Below, piece after piece: positions 49,795 through 62,948 of a DNA stretch of 64,000 nt. How positions within the stretch are numbered: position 1 is the stretch's first letter; every line of letters starts with the position of its first letter. The stretch lies in assembly GCA_011033025.1 (NCBI GenBank), contig WFMF01000015.1:806001-870000 (forward strand), written 5' to 3'. Below the pieces are notes generated by a model. The model made no database searches, had not been told where the DNA came from, and saw only the letters and a program-made list of their open reading frames with translations. This stretch comes from Beroe forskalii. Taxonomy: Eukaryota > Ctenophora > Nuda > Beroida > Beroidae. The translations under genes and the position numbers were made by a program.

Positions 49795-50512
49795 ATCGGC
49801 CCTTATTTAACTGGCCTTTTAGTGGACCCAAGACCAAAATCGCATGATTTATGAGCCATTTTGACCGGCCATTTGAGCTTAAGTTTTTAGCACTCGCCAA
49901 AATATGATTGAAATCTGATAAAATCCATGGCTAAAATCATGAAAAAGCCTCTTATTCTTGTTATTTTCTCAATTACATTATCGGCCCCACTTAAACTGGC
50001 ATTTCTTCAACAGGCCCTCTGAGACAAATTTGAATATAGTGCATTTGGGCTTACCTCTGATATTTAGAAAAACACCATTTTGGGATATGAGTTTGCCAAG
50101 ATGGCGAGAACAGAATCTCCCGAAATTTTGAAAGTTGTTTAGACCCAACATTGTTCATGCACCTATAACTGCCTAGGCCTTTGAGCAGGAATGGGGTCGA
50201 AAAATCCAAATTTGAACCATAGGGGATAGATTTAGCTTTTATTCATTTGATTCATCTCGACGAACTGATCGTTTTACTTTATTTCGCTGTTACAGTAAAC
50301 GGCTAAGCTCTATATCCTTTGATTCAGTTTTCATTGATTGGCTACAAGGCCCCAAATTTATGCTACAAAGCCTCGAATGGACGATGTTGGCCCGATGACC
50401 TCAGAACTACTATCTAAATGCTGGTAATCCTTGGCAACTCATATTCCAAAATCATGTTTTTTTAAAGCTAGGGTGACCCCCCTCCTGTCTGGCTGGTTAA
50501 ATAAGGGCCGAT
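49795..50512. mobile_element. Candidate 718-bp element with 16-bp inverted ends
   Basis: atcggcccttatttaa at 49795-49810 has an exact reverse complement at 50497-50512, with further partial pairing inside. No clear target duplication or coding region. A short internal copy of the end motif (tatcggcccca) lies near 49979. Could be a MITE or an old inverted duplication. Confidence 0.5.
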
Positions 50513-50988
50513 TTCATGTAAATTATTGTATAAATTATTTCTTGTAATAAGTGTAATTCCGTTGGAATAATTGGAGTAATTAATTGATGTTATTATCATG
50601 ATTTGTGTTAGATTGTATTTTCGAATAATTAAGTTGGAATGTTTGAGATATAATTTTCATAACATCTCAGTCAAGAGAAAGTAATTGTGCATTAAAAGGA
50701 TTTTATAACTGATATAACAATACATTCACAAAATATGTCTCAATTTTCTAAAAAGTAGGATAAATGCTTGAGCTCAAAAATGAAAAAGAAAAACATACAG
50801 CTTGTCGAACAATACTTCTTCGCAACAACTTTTCCGAATATCGTCCAAAATATATATAAATGCATCTAAATATAACATTATTACACTAATTAATTTTAAT
50901 TAATCAATCCAAAATACAGACATTTGAGTCATAAATTAAACTTTGACAAAAATACATGGATTCCACACGAAGTTTACGTCCTTTGAGC

Positions 50989-53900
50989 TTAATAAGTGTG
51001 GTTAGCAACAAAGAGACTCTCCTGTCCAGAAGCACTCTCCACGTTCCCAGTGTATTTCCCCAGGGCAGCCATGTGGTTGGCATAGGCCCGTTTGTGCAGC
51101 TCAACTTGGGCAGCCTTCAAGTTCTCTGGCTGACCTTTCCAGGCCTTCAGTACGCTCGCCTGTAGAGCCCGTCCGTAGGAAAAGGACAGGGCCCACGGCT
51201 TGCGACCTGGGGATTCTGTTTAATATAAGGGTTTTATTAATGGGTCTAGGGAGGAAAGTGGTTTCTGAGTGGTGCTACGTGATACAATGGAGAATTCGTT
51301 TGTTTGGTGACGAAACCACTTTCCTAAATCGTTATACATCATAGCGTCTGTGACCACATTCAAGTTGCTTAAATTGGTCACAGAAACCACAGCTAATGAT
51401 CTAACCCAAGATGGAGCCGGCCATGTGTCATGCCAATACTGATTATCTCTTTATCTTAGTTTGAAAACATTGTCTATCTAAAATCCATCTTTTGCAAGGA
51501 CCTTTTATTTTCTGTGAGCCACAGAAAATAGTATCAATTGTCAATATTATAAAATGTTGCGAAGTCATTGATATTAAATGATAATTGTGATCGGGAATTC
51601 ATTTTAGATTCATGCTGTTGTAAATGAAGATTTCGACACATTACCAGCCCCATCGTGAGTTTCCAAAAAATCAAACAAACAAACAAGAAATTGTGAGGAG
51701 ACTTAATTTATAAACATTAAGAACACCCACTGGATCAAGGAATAAACTCAATCCCTTGCCCTTAGTGAACACATTACCATGGTCATGTTGCTGGTTGATA
51801 GCATTTAGGTTGAGGGTAGCGTTTTCCTCGCTCTGTCCACCAGAAAGGAAGGTTATTCCAACCACAGCAGCAGGTACTGTTCTTTGTAGGGCTGGGGAAA
51901 TATGTAAGGGTGAGGACAAGGTGGCTTCAGTACTCGCATCATCAAGATATTATGTCAGAAATTCTGGGTTTTATCGGCACACGTCAAATGGGCTATACAG
52001 CGCAAGGTTTATTAACTGACCACTTTTGAACACATGATTCAAAGGAGAGCCAGAATCCAGATTATGGTCATACACGTTTAAAAAATCAAAAGTGTTCAAA
52101 AACGTCCCTGAATTTAAGGACATGAAACTTTTCCTCTGTGAAGGATGTGTCACGCGGAAAAGCTGACACTGGTTTCATGTAAAGTGTCCAAGCCAATCAG
52201 AGGCCGAGAAAAGGTAATTGATCTAAATTGATTTACATTGTCACGCCGGGCATAAGCTAATTAGGGTACAGTATTCTTGAACACAAAATAAAAAGCCGTC
52301 ATTTTATTTCGACATATGCTTTATGCCATTTTCAACCTGAATTTAGATTTATTATACAATGCTAACAAGCGAATATATAATAGTTATTGCCTACAGGCAC
52401 GCTGAAGATGATCTTTTAAACTGGTAAATTTAAACTAGACGACCTTACACACAAAATCACAAAAATATGTTACACTAGCAGGCCCGTTGAGCCTGCATAT
52501 ACGTATATACACAGATCACACAGCTACGCAGCACCTCGTTCGCAAATTTTAAAAACTACCATTCAAATTGATTGGATAGTTCTTACCGCATCAAAAATTC
52601 CAATTGGATCGAATTTTAGTCGTAACGAAATCAATTAAATCATTATTAAATTTTATGAAGGAGCAGAGTGGAAAATAGAACGGCGTCGGTTAATGTTAGT
52701 TATGCTTAACCATGTGAGTTTTGTTCCAGCGTTCCGTTTTGATTGCAAGAAGTCTATGTTAATTCTCATACTGATACTGACATTGGACCATTTTGTTTTG
52801 TTTTTATTAATCCAGGCCAAGAACTGTCTTCGTAATATGCTACTGCACCTATATTCGACTCGATTGAATTGTACACTTTTGTAAACTAAACGGCTAATTT
52901 CGAAACTATAATTACTATTGTTATCACCGACTCAGCATTGATTATCTGCCAAACACTGCCACAGAAAACAATTCATCTGAAATATCCTCCGTTGTTCAAG
53001 TTTTGTCCATTCTCCATCTTGAGATCTTGAATTTGATGTAAAACAACGCCAGATTTTTAAAAACTACAGCACAGCATTTAGCAGTCGTAGCGTAATAGAA
53101 AGCTCTCGCATAGAACTGATTGTAATCTGCACGTGCACAAAATTGGTTCCCATAGCAACAGCACCAATATGCACCACTTCGCCTTCGTTTCTCTTGATAT
53201 TTACTTGGCAAGCTCAAATTTAAAATGTGCGCCCGCACATACATAATTCACGTGCTCTTACGAAATTATATATAAGATAACGTAGCAAACCAACAAAAAA
53301 TTAATATATTATTATCTAATGTTATCACTGATGAAATGTACTAGATAAAGTGTTAAAAACCGATACAAATCAATGCATTCATACAAAGCAGTACTTAGAA
53401 AATGTTGAGCGGAATCGACCACTCCTGCGTATTAAGTGTCTGTTTTCTACCTAATTTGAGCATAATACTCTCCATATAGCGAAGCCGAAGATCGTGTGAA
53501 CATCTTCCAAGGATTTCAGTGTCCTTGAAGTCAAATTCACACTCGGGATCACCCGTTTCGGATATGTGCAAATGAAGGGCACTATTCTTAGTCCTAGCAT
53601 TAAGATGGCCGTTAGAACCGTAAAATCTTTCGTAAACTGTGTTTTTGGTTTTACCCAAATAAGCTGCACTCGACCCACATTTTTTACATTTAGTGTAATA
53701 TATTACTCCGGATTTACATTCAAATGGTAGAACATCTTTAAATTTGAACAAATTACCTAATGAAAGACCTCTCTTAAACACAACTTTAAGCTCAACACAC
53801 GGGTAAAATTTAGTTATTACTTTCTTTAATTGTTTAGCTAAGTGAAAAGAAGACGGACCCAAGAAGGGTAATACTAAAACAATAGATTTCTTACTTACTG

Positions 53901-56900
53901 TATCAATATGGGAAGGTGGATCACTATATTTCTTTTCTAAAAATTCATTAATACACCTGTGAATTAAATGTGCAGGAAACCCATTACTTTTAAACTTGTT
54001 AGTAAGATGAGTTAAATCTTTATGAAACCAAGCATAAGGGTACAGTATTCCTTATTGCAGCTATGAAAACATGACCAAAAAACTGTACCAATTACCTGAG
54101 GCGATCTTGTTATTGTTTGATAGAATTTGTCTTCCATTCCCGAGATAAGAAGACGCTATGACATGTTGAAAAGAAAAATAAACTAAATAAACATTGAGAC
54201 CTGCAGTCAATTAAGCGTTCTGAAGATAGGTACAAAGTATACTCACATACCAAATATGGAATTCAGGCTGCAGCGTACACAGCATGATTTATATGATTTT
54301 CTTAAATTGTAATTGTAAAAGATAAGCGCAAAATATTTCATAAATAGATTAATAAAAGAATAAACAATGCTTCGTGGACATTCTTAAAATCGTTCAATGA
54401 CGCACCGTATTAATGCATTTAAGGATGACAGGTCATTGACCTTAAAATCGGTCATAGAATTTACCTACGTGCACCTATTTCCGAATGGCACCTATTTCCG
54501 TTCGTAGTGGAGGCCCAGATGACTTTGGCCCAGAATGAAACATGAGAACAATATTTCTTTTTTTAGAAGACCTTTAGTGGTGCTCCGAGTGGGTTTTTAG
54601 TACCTAATATGTTTTTGAGGTGATTTCAAGCAGTAGTGTTCTCAAATAGCCAAAGTGCCCTACGCCATAGTGCCTCCCGTGGACACCGGTTCCTTTTCGA
54701 TCATGTTGGTCATTTTATGCATTATATACTGACAATATTTCACGAACAGTCGCGTATTCTCTTTTTGATTTAACATATTTCACACAAATAAAGTGGATTA
54801 ATAACGTGGATTAAGAACAAGACGATCCTTCCTTTTCAACTTCTAAACATGCGCAGGCATGACGTGTTCAAAGCTTGATCTCAACAGCAAATCAGACTAT
54901 CAGAGTTCCGTGAGTCTCTAGAACATTCGATCGCATAGTCCAGGCTACTTGGTGATATTAAATGTGTGTACATCATCAGTCTCGAGATTCTAGAACATTC
55001 TGTCACACAATCCAGGTTACTTGATGATATGTCTAAATGTGTACAATATAACACATCATCATATTCAAATAGTGAAAGTACTGTTGTAGAACATTCTCGT
55101 AAACTAGTAAAGGCTGTGCAGGGTGCTTTTCCGCATTGAAAACTCCACACTGAGAGTAGGCTGTAGGTATTATTGACTGTGCCGGTGTAATTAGGTTATT
55201 AGCGACGTTAATACAAGTCAGCAAGTGCACACGACGTCGCTATCCTTCATTTTAATCACATCTCATGGATTATGATAACGAAAATATCAAATCATATGAT
55301 TTGATAAGGGTCGTATTTGGGGCAACGGTCATCTGCGGATGCTCTATTGCTCTAAACAACTCATAGACCCGTGTGAATTGTGAAGTGGTTACACACGGAA
55401 TCACTCAAACTTAGTGATGCAGATTCAAAATGCGCTAATGTCGCTTGCTCACATGTAAATTTTTGGCCGTAAATTTTCAAGAAGCAATGCCCAGTATAAA
55501 ATCGATTTAAACTGTAGGATCAAAAATAAAACGACTCAAGTTGAAATTAAAATATTGTCAAGAATTCATTCGTCTATCATAACAATATCTTCTACTTGTA
55601 GTCCATTATCTGCATCAATTCCTTCAATCCCTTCAAAATCTCTTTAGAGCCATCGACTTCATTTTACAGCTTTTTAAGTGATTGAGTAGTTGGTTTCAAT
55701 GAATTTTAACATTTCATTTGAACTGTTACACACGGTAGTTCAGTGTTCACCGATTCAAATAATGTATACACAAAACTTGTGAGACGTCAAATTTTCATGA
55801 AAATATGACCAAAATATGCGTGTGGAACTAGATGGTAATGTAGAAGGTAATATTAATTCTAGGAATAGGCATTCTATTGCTTTCAATCTAATTACGTGTC
55901 ATTAATTATCTAACAGAGCTCACAAGAATTAGGTTGTACAAACATTATCATACGTGTCAAGAATGTGGATCGCTAAACAAACAATAATCATCAGTCTGTA
56001 CAGACTCCAGGTACTCGAATGTGACGTGTCCACTCAGGCAGTCCCAGGGAAAAATTTGACGGACAAAATGGACATACAATGTTCTTACTTCTCAAACAAG
56101 CGACACTTTACCCAGCCACACTTTACTCCTAAACACTTATTAAACCGGCTACGCTTTGTGTAAAATGGGATAATAAAGTAAAATTACGCAAGAAAGTGCA
56201 AGCGGGATATGAGAGAATTGAAGGCATGGTGGTAGGCCTCAAAGGAGTTGGTTGGTTTTGCGTGTGGATGGTTTACAGTTTTATGTTATTTGTTGAAATT
56301 TGGCAATGCCAAATTGTATAAGATGACAATTGTGGGAACCAATTTTGGATTAAGATATTTTTATGATCTCCATTTTGTCCACTTTTTCTAATGTCCACCG
56401 GCAAGTTTCGGTGTCCTATGCCGGCCCCTCATGACGTCTTTCTACATTATTCATTGACAAGAACACACCTATGACATTGTCCTGTAAAATAATGAATTAA
56501 TTAAAACAAAGGCTCAGTTGGTTTCTAGCATATTAAATTTCTTAGGTGCTCTTTGATTGCAGTAGCTAACGGCGCAAGGTTACTAGGCAACACTATTAAT
56601 AGAGCACGATTTGAAGAACTGACAATATTCTAGTTTGTGAAGAGAACATGGATTTACATGAGTTGTAGCTAAAAATATACTTTCAGCAAGGCAATGATAG
56701 GGGGCTACGGACTTACGCAGTATAATATGGCATCATTTCCAACTTCCAAGCACTGTTGAAGGCCACAAGCAAGTTAACTCTGCTAAAATGAGCATGCTGC
56801 AACAGTGCGTGAAAACGTTTTGAATTACGAATTTCAAAGACAGATAAAGCAGGGAACAGTACAAAAAGTATACAATGACCACAGGTGAACATAGGCGACA

Positions 56901-59900
56901 GAATGTTTTTGATAGTGGTTCCTGATGCTTCGCCGTGAGAGGATATGTTTATACAAGAGCAACCGCTCATTGCAGATCGCTGAATCCGACCATCAAGTTC
57001 TTGTGAGCTGGAACGGATTCCAAAAGATTTCTACAATGGACACATGCACTGTCTAGGATGAATCACTGATTAGAGAGCCATAATCCGTGATTTAGAACGG
57101 TCGGAATCTAATGTCCCTTTTTAAAAGTTCGGGAAAAGAGTCAAGACCAACACTCTCGTCTCTCAGTAACACTGATCACTACATGCTTTCCGAATAACAA
57201 TATTGTTATCAGTGAATGATAAGATATAATCAGTTACTGATAAGCATTGTAACATATTGTTATATTCAAGGAGTTAATAAATATTGTACATCAACAATTA
57301 ACAAAGATCAAGTATGAGTACTGATAGTTGTATTTCTTATTGCTGATGTACATCGTGTAGTCTGTAGACTGATAACACATGATTGTACTCACTGACAACG
57401 GTTGCCTCTGCCACCTGTTCAGGTGTTGCCTGGTTGCTGCACTGCATTCCGGGTGTCACCATGTTGGGCTTCAAGAGGGACCCCTCCAGGTATAGATGGT
57501 GATCATTGCACGCCTGAGAAGGGGTGTTATCAATCGACAGCACGGACAATAACTGAAAACACGGACAACAACTGACAACACGGACAACAACTGACAGCAC
57601 GGACAACTACTGACAACACGGAAAACAACTGACAGCACGGGCAACAACTGACAGCACGGACAACAACTGACATCACGGACAACACGGACAACAACTGACA
57701 ACACGGACACGACTGACAACACGGACAACAGTCAACAACTGACAACACGGACAACAACTGAAAGCACGGACAACAACTGACAACACGGACACGACTGACA
57801 ACACGGACACGACTGACAACACGGACAACAACTGACAACACGGACAATAACTGACAGCACGGTCAACAACTGACAGCAGCTGCCAACACGGACAACAACT
57901 GAAAGCACGGACAATAACTGCCAACACGGACGAAAACTTACAGCACGGACAACAACTTACAGCACGGACATCAACTGACAACATGGACACAGCTGCCAAG
58001 ACGGACAACAACTGACAGCACGGACAACAATTGACAGCAAGGACAAGAACTGCCAGCACGCTCAATAACTGACAACACGGACAACAACTGACAGCACGGA
58101 CAACAACTGACAACACGGTCAACAACTGACAGCACGGACAACAATTTACAGCATGGACAACAACTGACAGCAAGGACAACAGCTGACAGCACGGACAACA
58201 GCTGATAGCACGGACAACAACTGACAACACGAACAACAACTGACAACACGGACAACAACTGACAACACGGACAACAACTGAAAACACGGACAACAACTGA
58301 CAAAACAACAAAGTCTTGAAGATATTCTCCCACCATTCTGGGGATTGGAACTTGTCGTTCCTCGGATACTTTAAGCACTTCACACTTCACAGTGTGAAAG
58401 TCCTCTCACCTTGTAGGTAGCAGCAAGGACTCTCTCAGTGACTTCTTGGCACCTCTCCAAGGAATGCTCCCCGTCACACAGCACTTCTGGTTCAACAATG
58501 GGCACCAGTCCGGCCTGCTGACAGATCGTACCGTAGCGGGCTAAGGTCACAGCATTCTCTTGGATAGCCAGCTCAGATGGAGGGAGAGGATTTTATATGG
58601 TGGAAATGCGATTGAGGGGTGAGGAGGGACAGGAATTTAAATGGTAGTAAGGGTTTACTTTGTAGTCCGTGCTGTCGGTTGAGTTTTTAAGTTGAAATCG
58701 TGAGAGGGGATAGTGATTCTGGGGGGGGTTGGCAGTTGACATGGGATATTGAGGGGGATATCTCCGTGTAATATGGGACGCATTGGAGGATTTACATGTA
58801 ATTAACAGCCGAAGATGAAAGATGAGGACCGTAAGAGATACTAGAGAACGTAAGAGGAGAGTTGATAAGTAGTTCCATATAATTTCAAATTACAAAGCAA
58901 GCACAGCTACAGTCCAATATAGATTATCGTTTGCAGTTTGTTGTGTAGTAATCATATTGCTCAGTAGAAGAGTCAAATATTCGGTGACATAAGTTTCATC
59001 ATTTCTTTTTTTGGAATTCTTTGTTGATTCCCATGGCAACAGCTTGATGCACGTGGAAGACAGTACAGTTCATATAAGGTATTTGTTTGGTTTACAGTAG
59101 CACACGTCACGTATTGCTTAATAACATGTGAATATGGTTCTCTGCGATGAATCTGAGAAAGAATGCATAGATTGGAATGACAAGATCTGTGTATGGGCAC
59201 TGTGTCGATGTGTGTTTGGATCTGTGTCGGCCTGCACGTGCAGATAAGGAACTGTCATGGCTCAATATAATATTCGTACCATGTAGCTCACAAAATTTTA
59301 TCCCATAATATGGAAAATTTCCACGAGCTATTGGTAGTAAAAACAAAATGTTAAAACCAAATACTGCACCCAGATGTTGCCCTTGCTACCCACCAGATGG
59401 CGAGTGCTCCCCGATCTTAATGACAGCTCTCCACTTGGCGAACTGAGCACCAGCTTTCTTGTATTCCTTACAGCGTTCTAGCAGTCCGTCTATTCCCTGA
59501 GTTACTGTCTCCACAGCTGTTCCAGGCAGAGCAACCACACCTTTGTCTACCTTAATTCCTGAAATGAGAAGTAGAATTAGATCCTAAAGCTAAAGTGAAA
59601 TAAGATCCTTAGCTTTGAAACTATGCAAGTAGCGACCATTATGTTCAGAATATTGAACCAAGAGTATTGATAATAAGATTCATATCAGAAACGGTTTTCA
59701 TTTTTCACATTATCTACCTAGTTTTAAATCTGATATGATGAATCATGATATGCAATCATGGAGTTCAATTGCTGATTCTTTAAATAAAAATCCGTTTATA
59801 ACAGACCAAATCTATACCTTGTGATTAGGTGGGAGTAAAGTACAATTACTTTTTATTCTGTAATCCTGTATTCAATGTATACTAGATACCTACACTCAAG

Positions 59901-62900
59901 ACTTCAGTCTTCACTCCAAAGGTTTGTCTGGCGGTTGAGATTAATATCAGATATTAATGTTTTTGGATGGTAGGGCCTTTCCGTGGTAATCCGAAAATCA
60001 AAGGGCCATTGCCTACCTATTGAACTTCGCATATAATCCTATTATTCACGAAAGCACAAAGAGCTGCATTTGCGTGAGTGTATGCATTGTCTACACCAGT
60101 CTTTTACAGAAGAATAATTTGCATTCAAATTCAGCGTGATACTTCGATAGCAATAATATATGTCATACATGTCATACTAAATGACTCACCATTACATACT
60201 GCACGAGCAATCAGAAAATCTAAACATTAAAATTCAATAACATGTCTGAGTCTTGCACGAATATTTCTTCACAGTAATTTAAATTTCAGTGACTAAATTA
60301 TGTGTTTCATATGATAACTATATCACTATTTGTGGATGAAAAAATCTAATTAATTAAGGGGTTGTGGCCGGAAGTGGGTAGTGATTTTCCAAAATTTCGG
60401 AGAGTACCATGGGAATCTCTTTAAAAAAAGGGGGTGGTAGTGAGTTTTCGGCAATTTTCACAAGTACCATGGTTATTTTTTGATCTCCTCTTACCAAAAA
60501 GGGTCCAGGTGTTTTTGGCCGAAATTTCGAAGATCATCCTATTATGTTCCAGATAAAATACCTGATCCATGAAGTTTAAGAAATAATCTTCTAAGACTGC
60601 TGAGTTGGCTCCATATAAAGTTTCATAGACGTTTTGAACCTCTACCTATAATTTATCTTTTTAGTGCAGTAAGATAAGACAGCAAAGAGCGCCACAAATT
60701 TTCATGTCCTTTTTGTAGATGAGTATGTTTTTGCTTTAAAATTTCCAGACAAGATGGACAGTGACCCCCCCCTCCCAAATAATGGAAGATTGATAACCTG
60801 GAACTATGCCTTGATCCTGCAAAAGCTTCACGAAAGGCACACCATCCTTTGTCTTCTGGTACAGAGTTTCCTCAAAGAGAATACATCCTCCCAAAGATTG
60901 ACCTAAATTGTTTTCCTTGGGGACAGTGAAGAGTAGTTCTCTGTACAGGCGCCTGTTTTCCTGGTAGATTCAAGGGGTTATGTATATCAATTCTATCTAA
61001 ATTTTATTATTCACCGTAACAAAAACCCAATTATCTCATTCATTGGTCTTGATATTAAGGTTGCTATGCTTACAATGGCCTGAAAAATAATTAAATTAAT
61101 CTGTGACATCTGATCATTTTGCCTTATCATTTTTTAAACTATTCGTTGAATTGACCCTTGACACAATGATAGTGCGACATTGACTTCTGCAAATTTATGA
61201 TTACTGGATAGCAACCCATTTTTCACCCATTTTGATCATGAAATTAAATTAAATTCAAATGAAATAACATCTTAATTATAATCTGACTCTGTGTGATAAT
61301 TGCTTGGCAAAAAACTCATTTCTCTATTGCCCTATTGTATCAATGTTAAAAAGTTTATGGCAAGTAAACCTTGTTTTGAGTAATTTGTTATGAATTCTAA
61401 CTAGGTTGTTTCACTCTAAAAGATCATTTTGCATCATTAAAGTCCTGCGAAACTTTTTTCCATTACTGGGCCCCCCATTACTTGTTCTGGGCTGGGCCTT
61501 CTAACTTTATACTATGCAGTTACATGTCGTAGTGGTGACCATATACTGCAGCTTACATGGTCAAGGTGACTGCCGAGACTGTGTAAGATGATAATGGATG
61601 AGGCGTGCTGAGTTCATTATTGAAGGTATACGGTCACAGCTGAGATCATGGGACCGAATTATACCCCACAGAAATAGCTGGGACCGACTATTCTCCGACC
61701 AAACAACAGTCTTTCTTCCTACTCAGGTCTGATGACCTTGTCTGGATTCAATGCTTAAAGTTAAGTAGATTTTCGAGTGATTTACAAATCAAATTTCATT
61801 TTAAGCTTTTTGCATTGTAATTCAGTGGAGACTGTATAACAAAACTTACATGGTCGCTGAAACAAGCTTGGGAGGGGTATAATCTTACTAAAAATTTCGC
61901 AATTTATTCTGTTTCTCTATACGTTTATACGTCATGGCCCATGGCAACGTGCACATAAGGAAAAGTGCATGTGCAGATTAATTGTGCATGCCTTCATTTC
62001 TGTTTATTAATCCCCCTTTAATGTTGTTTTGATTTCATAGCTCTGTAACTTTTGATCTGATTGTATTTTTTGATGCGATAAAAAGTATTTTATCAATTAG
62101 AATTGTAGTGTTTAAAATTTGTGAATGAGAAGCTGTGTAGCAGCGCTGAGTGAGCCCTGTATTTGCAGACCAAAGGGCCTGCTAGTCTCTTATGTATAAT
62201 TGCAATTTGTGTTTCTCTAAACATCACACCCCATTGCAACACACACAAAGGGAAGTTGCACATGCACATCAATTTGAATTGTAGTATTTAAAATTTGTGA
62301 ATGAGGTGCTGCATAGCAGCACTGAGTTAGCTGTTTAATTGCAGGCCCAATGGGCAGGTGCTAGTACTTCTATAATTTTTAATGAAAACCTCTATTTTGA
62401 CCATTGCCACCCAAAACAAAGATCTCTCTTACCCCCTTAGCCAACCACACTTTAAATATTTTTGAAACTGGCCTTTTTCGGCCAAAATTTAAAAGTTCAT
62501 TGGTCAGGGTTGGTAAAGTAAGGGCTGATAGGGCATTATTTATTATTATCATTATTAAATCTAGACAGCATAAATAAGTTATATATCATCAAGCCTCTTC
62601 ATGTAGGCATAGTATACCCTTATAAAATTGATAAATATCTAACTGATAGATCTCAAATAAGTTCATAAACCTTTTCAATAACTGGCAGGTATTAACATAA
62701 TTTGGAGTGACTTTTTTTTGTTGAGGCTAGGTATGTGAAAGATTGAGCAATTCACATCAATATGTTAAATATAATGCAATGTTTTCCTCATTATTCTCTA
62801 CTCCAATGCTAGATAGTCGTTTACCAATAGTTCCAGTGCTCTCATCAGCAGCAAGGATGCCTTTGCCATTATCAACAATTTGGTGAGCAATTTTTCTCAG

Positions 62901-62948
62901 CTCACATTGTTGTTCACAAGTCAATGCAGGAAAACGAACTGGTGCCAT
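50989..62948 (-). CDS. ALDO: Class I fructose-bisphosphate aldolase, 368 aa
   Basis: Seven coding exons on the minus strand: 62948-62787, 60960-60798, 59558-59394, 58573-58410, 57513-57393, 51891-51778 and 51206-50989. They join in frame to 368 aa, the normal class I length (about 363). The enzyme cleaves fructose 1,6-bisphosphate in glycolysis and works as a cytosolic tetramer. Seen: [15 protein letters not shown] (D35, K43), [30 protein letters not shown], the Schiff-base lysine K233 in [30 protein letters not shown] and the functionally important C-terminal Tyr (NHTY). Introns 2, 4, 5 and 6 are GT-AG. Introns 1 and 3 are not if the frame and conserved residues are kept (see findings). A further 5' UTR exon is possible, because aggaaccatcaac precedes the ATG. 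Large introns hold repeats and a Penelope fragment. Confidence 0.93.
52466..52575 (-). repeat. Interspersed-repeat tail fragment (family also at 61931-62372)
   Basis: On the minus strand it has aaaatttgcgaacgaggtgct followed by a cag...gggcctgctagt end. This matches the two plus-strand copies in aldolase intron 1. A head-like fragment (cccatagcaac next to tgcacgtgca) lies near 53125-53165. Confidence 0.6.
53395..54051 (-). pseudogene. Penelope-like retroelement fragment: RT end and GIY-YIG nuclease
   Basis: An open minus-strand frame of about 218 codons in aldolase intron 5, ended upstream by TAA (54052-54054). It begins with [16 protein letters not shown] and runs through LPFLGPSS and [17 protein letters not shown], which match the C-terminal part of Penelope-type reverse transcriptases. 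It then has a CKKC knuckle and a GIY-YIG-like endonuclease: [20 protein letters not shown] and the Glu in RYMESIM. Canonical GIY and YIG read VIY and YLG. The catalytic RT core is missing, so the copy is 5'-truncated. It is transcribed in the same direction as aldolase. Confidence 0.87.
57536..58310. repeat. 19-bp minisatellite in aldolase intron 4
   Basis: About 40 copies of acggacaacaactgacaac and variants (gacagc, gccaac, cgactgac) fill most of the intron between exons 4 and 5. Its end is about 20 bp from the exon-5 acceptor. Cysteine-rich frames on the minus strand are artefacts. The unit does not contain an exon junction. Confidence 0.95.
61931..62372 (+). repeat. Two head-to-tail copies of an interspersed repeat
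   Basis: Copy 1 (about 61931-62190) and copy 2 (about 62222-62372) share a head (ccca(t)ggcaac with tgca(c/t)atgcac). They also share a middle (gaattgtagt then tttaaaatttgtgaatgag) and an end with (a/g)gggc..gctagt. A minus-strand fragment lies at 52466-52575. The family is probably a SINE or MITE; I see no clear Pol III promoter. Confidence 0.65.

Noticed and set aside
57393..58320. Idea that the aldolase 19-bp array also derives from an exon junction
   Set aside because: It shares only gttgtcag with the end of exon 5 and lies on the other side of that exon, so the match is probably chance.
57673..58390. Cysteine-rich 236-codon frame resembling a secreted or keratin-like protein
   Set aside because: It lies in a 19-bp minisatellite inside an aldolase intron and all frames look alike.
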